From PALSA-693 sp963702305 (lineage in GTDB: Bacteria; Actinomycetota; Acidimicrobiia; Acidimicrobiales; Palsa-688): DNA of 64,000 nt. Position numbers and translations under genes: made by a program. The notes below the pieces were generated by a model that was not told where the DNA came from, made no database searches, and was given only the letters and a program-made list of their open reading frames with translations. Numbering within the stretch: position 1 is the first letter of the stretch; the number at the start of each line of letters is the position of its first letter. Positions 61,631 through 64,000 of this stretch are shown here, in pieces. The stretch lies in the NCBI GenBank assembly GCA_963702305.1, contig CAVPBX010000010.1, forward strand, positions 1 through 64,000, read 5' to 3'.

Positions 61631-61648
61631 TATCACAAAATGTCACAC
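61631..61648. promoter_or_regulatory. Repeat before the second MazEF-like pair
   Basis: On the minus strand TGTGACA-TTT-TGTGATA is a tandem repeat just before the antitoxin GTG. RHH antitoxins can bind tandem boxes, so this is a likely operator and overlaps an AT-rich promoter patch. Confidence 0.55.
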
Positions 61649-61750
61649 ATCCCCACGCTTTCGTAGGGCGTCCCCGTTACCCGGGCGATCGAAGGGCTTC
61701 CGCCGGGCCCATGTCGGCGACGACGCTGACTCCCCATCGACCCGGTCGAA

Positions 61751-62572
61751 CTACCGGGGGGTGAAGGCCGGCCGGGTGGCCCGCGACCCGGCCATGGCCA
61801 GGTCCCAGAAGTGGTAGGTCCCGGCGTCGAGCAGCTCGCGGGCGGCCCCGGCCACCGCGCCCCAGGCCACGTTGGCGAACGCCGAGCCCACCGAGACCCG
61901 GCCCACCCCGAGGGCCGCCAACTCGGCGACGGGCGGGGCGCCCGGCAGGGCCAGCACGTTGACGGGCCGGTCGAGGCTCGACACCACCCGGGCGATGTCG
62001 GCCGAGGCGATCAGGCCCGGCGCGTACAACACGTCGGCGCCGGCGTCCTGGTAGGCCTGCAGGCGGGCGATGGTGTCGCCGAGATCGGCCCGCCCGTGCA
62101 GGTAGTTGTCCGCCCGCGCCGTCAGGACCAGGTGGACGTCGCCCGCGTGGGCGGCGTCGGCGGCGGCCGCCACCCGTTCGCGCCCCAGGTCCAGAGGGTA
62201 GATGGGGTCGTCGGGTCGCCGGGTGAAGTCCTCCACCGAGCAGCCGACCAGGCCGGCTGCGATGGCCCGGCGCACGGTCTCGGCCACGCCGTCGGGATCG
62301 TCGGCAAAACCGTTCTCCAGGTCGGCCGACACCGGAACGTCGACCGCCGCCACCACCGAGGCGGCGTGGGCGAGGGCTTCGTCTCGGGTGACGCCACCGT
62401 CGAGACGCCCGAGGGTCCCGGCGAAGCCGGCGCTGGTGGTGGCCACGGCCTCGAAGCCGAGCGAGGCGAGCAGCCGCGCCGAGCCGGCGTCCCACGGATT
62501 GGGCAGCAGCAGCGGGGTCGGGCCCCGGTGCCGGGCCAGGAACTGCTGGGCTTTGTCGACCTGGGCGGGCAT
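61751..62572 (-). CDS. Isocitrate lyase / PEP mutase family protein
   Basis: This beta-barrel enzyme of 273 residues reads PLLLPNPWDAGSARLLASLGFEAVATTSAGFAGTLG, VPVSADLENGFADDPDGVAETVRRAIAAGLVGCSVEDF, and ARADNYLHG. These are the metal-binding DxE and DG-type loops of the carboxyPEP mutase/isocitrate lyase superfamily (oxaloacetate decarboxylase-like subgroup). It most likely cleaves or decarboxylates a 2-oxo or hydroxy acid; the substrate is unknown. It is divergent from the cupin gene 37 bases away. Confidence 0.87.
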   Translation of the reverse strand: MPAQVDKAQQFLARHRGPTPLLLPNPWDAGSARLLASLGFEAVATTSAGFAGTLGRLDGGVTRDEALAHAASVVAAVDVPVSADLENGFADDPDGVAETVRRAIAAGLVGCSVEDFTRRPDDPIYPLDLGRERVAAAADAAHAGDVHLVLTARADNYLHGRADLGDTIARLQAYQDAGADVLYAPGLIASADIARVVSSLDRPVNVLALPGAPPVAELAALGVGRVSVGSAFANVAWGAVAGAARELLDAGTYHFWDLAMAGSRATRPAFTPR

Positions 62573-62609
62573 CCCCCGATGGTAGGGCCACGGTCCTAGC
62601 ATCGAGCCG

Positions 62610-63005
62610 ATGAAACCGCTGCACCATACGCCCGCCGGGCAGCTCAGCCGGTCGACCGCCCAGACGCCGGGCATGACCCGCCTCGAGGCGGTCTCCGGGG
62701 CCGGCGCCGGGTCGGACCGGTTGTGGATGGGGCAGACCCACGTGGCGCCGGGGACCCGGTCCGCCGACCATCACCACGGCGAGTCCGAGACGGCCATCTT
62801 CGTGGTGTCGGGCCACCCGGCCTTCGTGTACCTCGCCGACGGCGTCGAGGTCCGCGTCGAGACCTCGCCGGGCGACTACGTCTACGTCCCTCCCTACACC
62901 CCGCACCGGGAGGAGAATCCCTCGGCCGACGAGGACGCGGTGGTGGTCATCGCCCGGAGCACCCAGGAGGCCATCGTCGTCAACCTGCCCGCCCTCGCCG
63001 AGTAG
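62610..63005 (+). CDS. Cupin-domain protein
   Basis: This protein of 131 residues has a complete small cupin. The first metal motif is TRSADHHHGESETAIFVVSG (HHH...E), followed by FVYLADGVEVRVETSPGDYVYVPPYTPHREEN with the second-motif His. It may be an oxygenase-like, isomerase-like or ligand-binding protein. It is divergent from the PEP-mutase-like gene and the two could share control. Confidence 0.85.
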   Translation: MKPLHHTPAGQLSRSTAQTPGMTRLEAVSGAGAGSDRLWMGQTHVAPGTRSADHHHGESETAIFVVSGHPAFVYLADGVEVRVETSPGDYVYVPPYTPHREENPSADEDAVVVIARSTQEAIVVNLPALAE

Positions 63006-63069
63006 TGCGGCTGTTGGGCATCTGGTGGGCGGCCGGTGTGCAGATCCGAGGAGTCGCTTCCCCTAGGAT

Positions 63070-63801
63070 TTGCCGGTGCTCGCGCTGCTCAATTTCACCC
63101 ATTTCGTCTCTACGTCCGGTTACCTGGCGGTCTTCCTGCTGTCGATCCTCCAGTCGTGCTGCGTCCCTACCTCCTCGGAGCTGACGTTCGGGTTCGCCGG
63201 TTACCTGGCCGCCACCGGCAAGCTCAGCCTGGTCGGGGTCATCCTGGCCGGGGCGGGCGGAGAAGTCGTCGGGGCCTACGTGGCCTGGTTTGTGGGCCGG
63301 TACGGCGGCCGGGGGTTCGTGGACCGGTTCGGCAAGTACGTGCTGGTCACCCACCACGACCTGGACCGGGCCGAGGCCTGGTACGACCGGCACGGCAACT
63401 GGGGCGTGTTCGTCGGCCGCCTGATACCGGTGATCCGCAACTTCGTGGCCATCCCGGCCGGCGTGGCCGAAGTCCCCCTGGTGCGCTTCGGGATCCTGAC
63501 CGCCCTGGGCAGCCTGATCTGGGACGGGGCCTGGGCGATCATCGGCTACAACCTCAAGAACAGCTACAACTCGATCTCCAAGGCCTTCAGCGACGCCGGC
63601 TACGTGATCGGCGCCCTGGCGGTGCTGGCCATCGCCTTCGTGATCTACCACCGCTACCGCAGCTACAAGGCCGCTACCGCCCCCGGCGGCGTCGCCCACC
63701 AGGCCGCCGCCCACCGCCAGGGCAGCCGCCGGATCGCCGACCCCGTCGGGGCCGAGACCCCCGTGGTGGCGGAGGAACCCGTCATCCGTCCTCAGTCCTG
63801 A
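63070..63801 (+). CDS. DedA-family membrane protein
   Basis: This protein of about 242 residues has the DedA/SNARE-associated layout. STSGYLAVFLLSILQSCCVPTSSELTFGFAGYLAATG is followed by the conserved AGAGGEVVGAYVAWFVGRYGG, and HGNWGVFVGRLIPVIRNFVAIPAGVAEVPLVRFGILTALGSLIWDGAWAIIGYNL has the FxGRxxPxxR and G-x-x-x-W-x-x-x-G-Y motifs. It helps flip or recycle lipid carriers such as undecaprenyl phosphate. The start is a TTG at 63070 or the GTG two codons later. Confidence 0.9.
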   Translation: MPVLALLNFTHFVSTSGYLAVFLLSILQSCCVPTSSELTFGFAGYLAATGKLSLVGVILAGAGGEVVGAYVAWFVGRYGGRGFVDRFGKYVLVTHHDLDRAEAWYDRHGNWGVFVGRLIPVIRNFVAIPAGVAEVPLVRFGILTALGSLIWDGAWAIIGYNLKNSYNSISKAFSDAGYVIGALAVLAIAFVIYHRYRSYKAATAPGGVAHQAAAHRQGSRRIADPVGAETPVVAEEPVIRPQS

Positions 63802-63822
63802 GGATCGCATCCGGCCCAGGGT

Positions 63823-64000
63823 ATGGACTTCGAAGCCGAATCACAGCCCCTGACGGCCCCCGTCCGCCTTCGCAGTGGGGCCGGCGCCCACGCCGTGAGC
63901 CGGGCCCGGCCGTCGAGGCGCCGGGTGCCGGAAGTCACCGTCTACTTCTGGATCGCCAAGCTGCTGACCACGGCCATGGGCGAGGCCCTCTCCGACTACT
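63823..64000 (+). CDS. COG4705-like membrane protein, cut by the window end
   Basis: The ATG at 63823 opens a frame that reads MDFEAESQPLTAPVRLRSG, a basic stretch, and then VPEVTVYFWIAKLLTTAMGEALSDY at the last base. VTxYFWxxKxLTTAMGEAxSDY is the hallmark of COG4705 membrane-anchored proteins. Only 59 residues are visible. It lies 22 bases after the DedA gene. Confidence 0.75.
   Translation, partial: MDFEAESQPLTAPVRLRSGAGAHAVSRARPSRRRVPEVTVYFWIAKLLTTAMGEALSDY

Noticed and set aside
1..64000. CRISPR arrays or other short regular repeats
   Set aside because: No spaced direct repeats were seen; the acidic codon run at bases 1-250 is low-complexity coding sequence.

Overview
The window reads as high-GC actinobacterial DNA in two unlike parts. 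Bases 1 to about 11,583 are extremely GC-rich, and almost every gene there is interrupted by one or more single-base frameshifts. They carry a haem and siroheme supply block read on the minus strand: a truncated aldehyde dehydrogenase, precorrin-2 dehydrogenase, the CcmA/B/C/D-like haem exporter set, hemA, hemC, a cobA-hemD fusion and birA. A DEAH-box helicase converges on this block. The gene set recalls Thermoleophilia/Solirubrobacterales, but that placement is an inference. At about 11,583 the aldehyde dehydrogenase stops in mid-domain and GC content and frameshift density fall together, so this point is either an assembly chimera or a recombination junction. A scrap of an IS630-type transposase lies about 300 bases further on.

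From 11.6 to 23.6 kb lies a cell-surface polysaccharide locus of lower, uneven GC: O-antigen ligase with a duplicated 5' remnant beside it, methyltransferases, a Wzx-like flippase, a WcaI-like glycosyltransferase, GDP-L-fucose synthase, a Wzz/tyrosine-autokinase with a tyrosine-rich tail, and a small LAFTG-anchored surface protein. A P-loop ATPase with an inverted repeat in front, a TauE/SafE permease and a small membrane protein follow.

From 27 to 48 kb is an accessory region unusually dense in toxin-antitoxin modules: two VapBC pairs, an orphan antitoxin remnant, a MazEF-like pair, a PIN pair, a RES-Xre pair and an RHH pair with an unassigned partner. Two more pairs lie at 60.4-61.6 kb. Most have their own palindrome at or next to the antitoxin start. 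Between them are a TauD plus SsuABC-like sulfur-scavenging cluster, two YCII-ECF42 sigma units with TGTCGA-type promoters around a DHFR-like gene and a DUF6069-like gene, an IS110 element whose transposase ribosome binding site is held in a perfect hairpin, and a PadR-membrane protein pair.

At 47.5-51.2 kb a candidate ADP-ribosyltransferase toxin with an AGNRAV-type N-terminus sits upstream of a protein of unknown family and a small RHH pair, all on the minus strand. It is the best candidate for an undescribed effector locus. The rest, 51 to 64 kb, holds gene remnants (a LivK-like binding protein and formaldehyde dehydrogenase), an aldo/keto reductase, a cytochrome P450 with a divergent TetR regulator, a DinB-like protein, a DUF3048 lipoprotein beside a dimethylformamidase-like secreted protein, a PEP-mutase-like enzyme, a cupin, a DedA protein and a COG4705-like membrane protein cut by the window end. 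The 11.6-64 kb part suits an Acidimicrobiia-like actinobacterium, again by inference. No tRNA, rRNA or CRISPR array was found.
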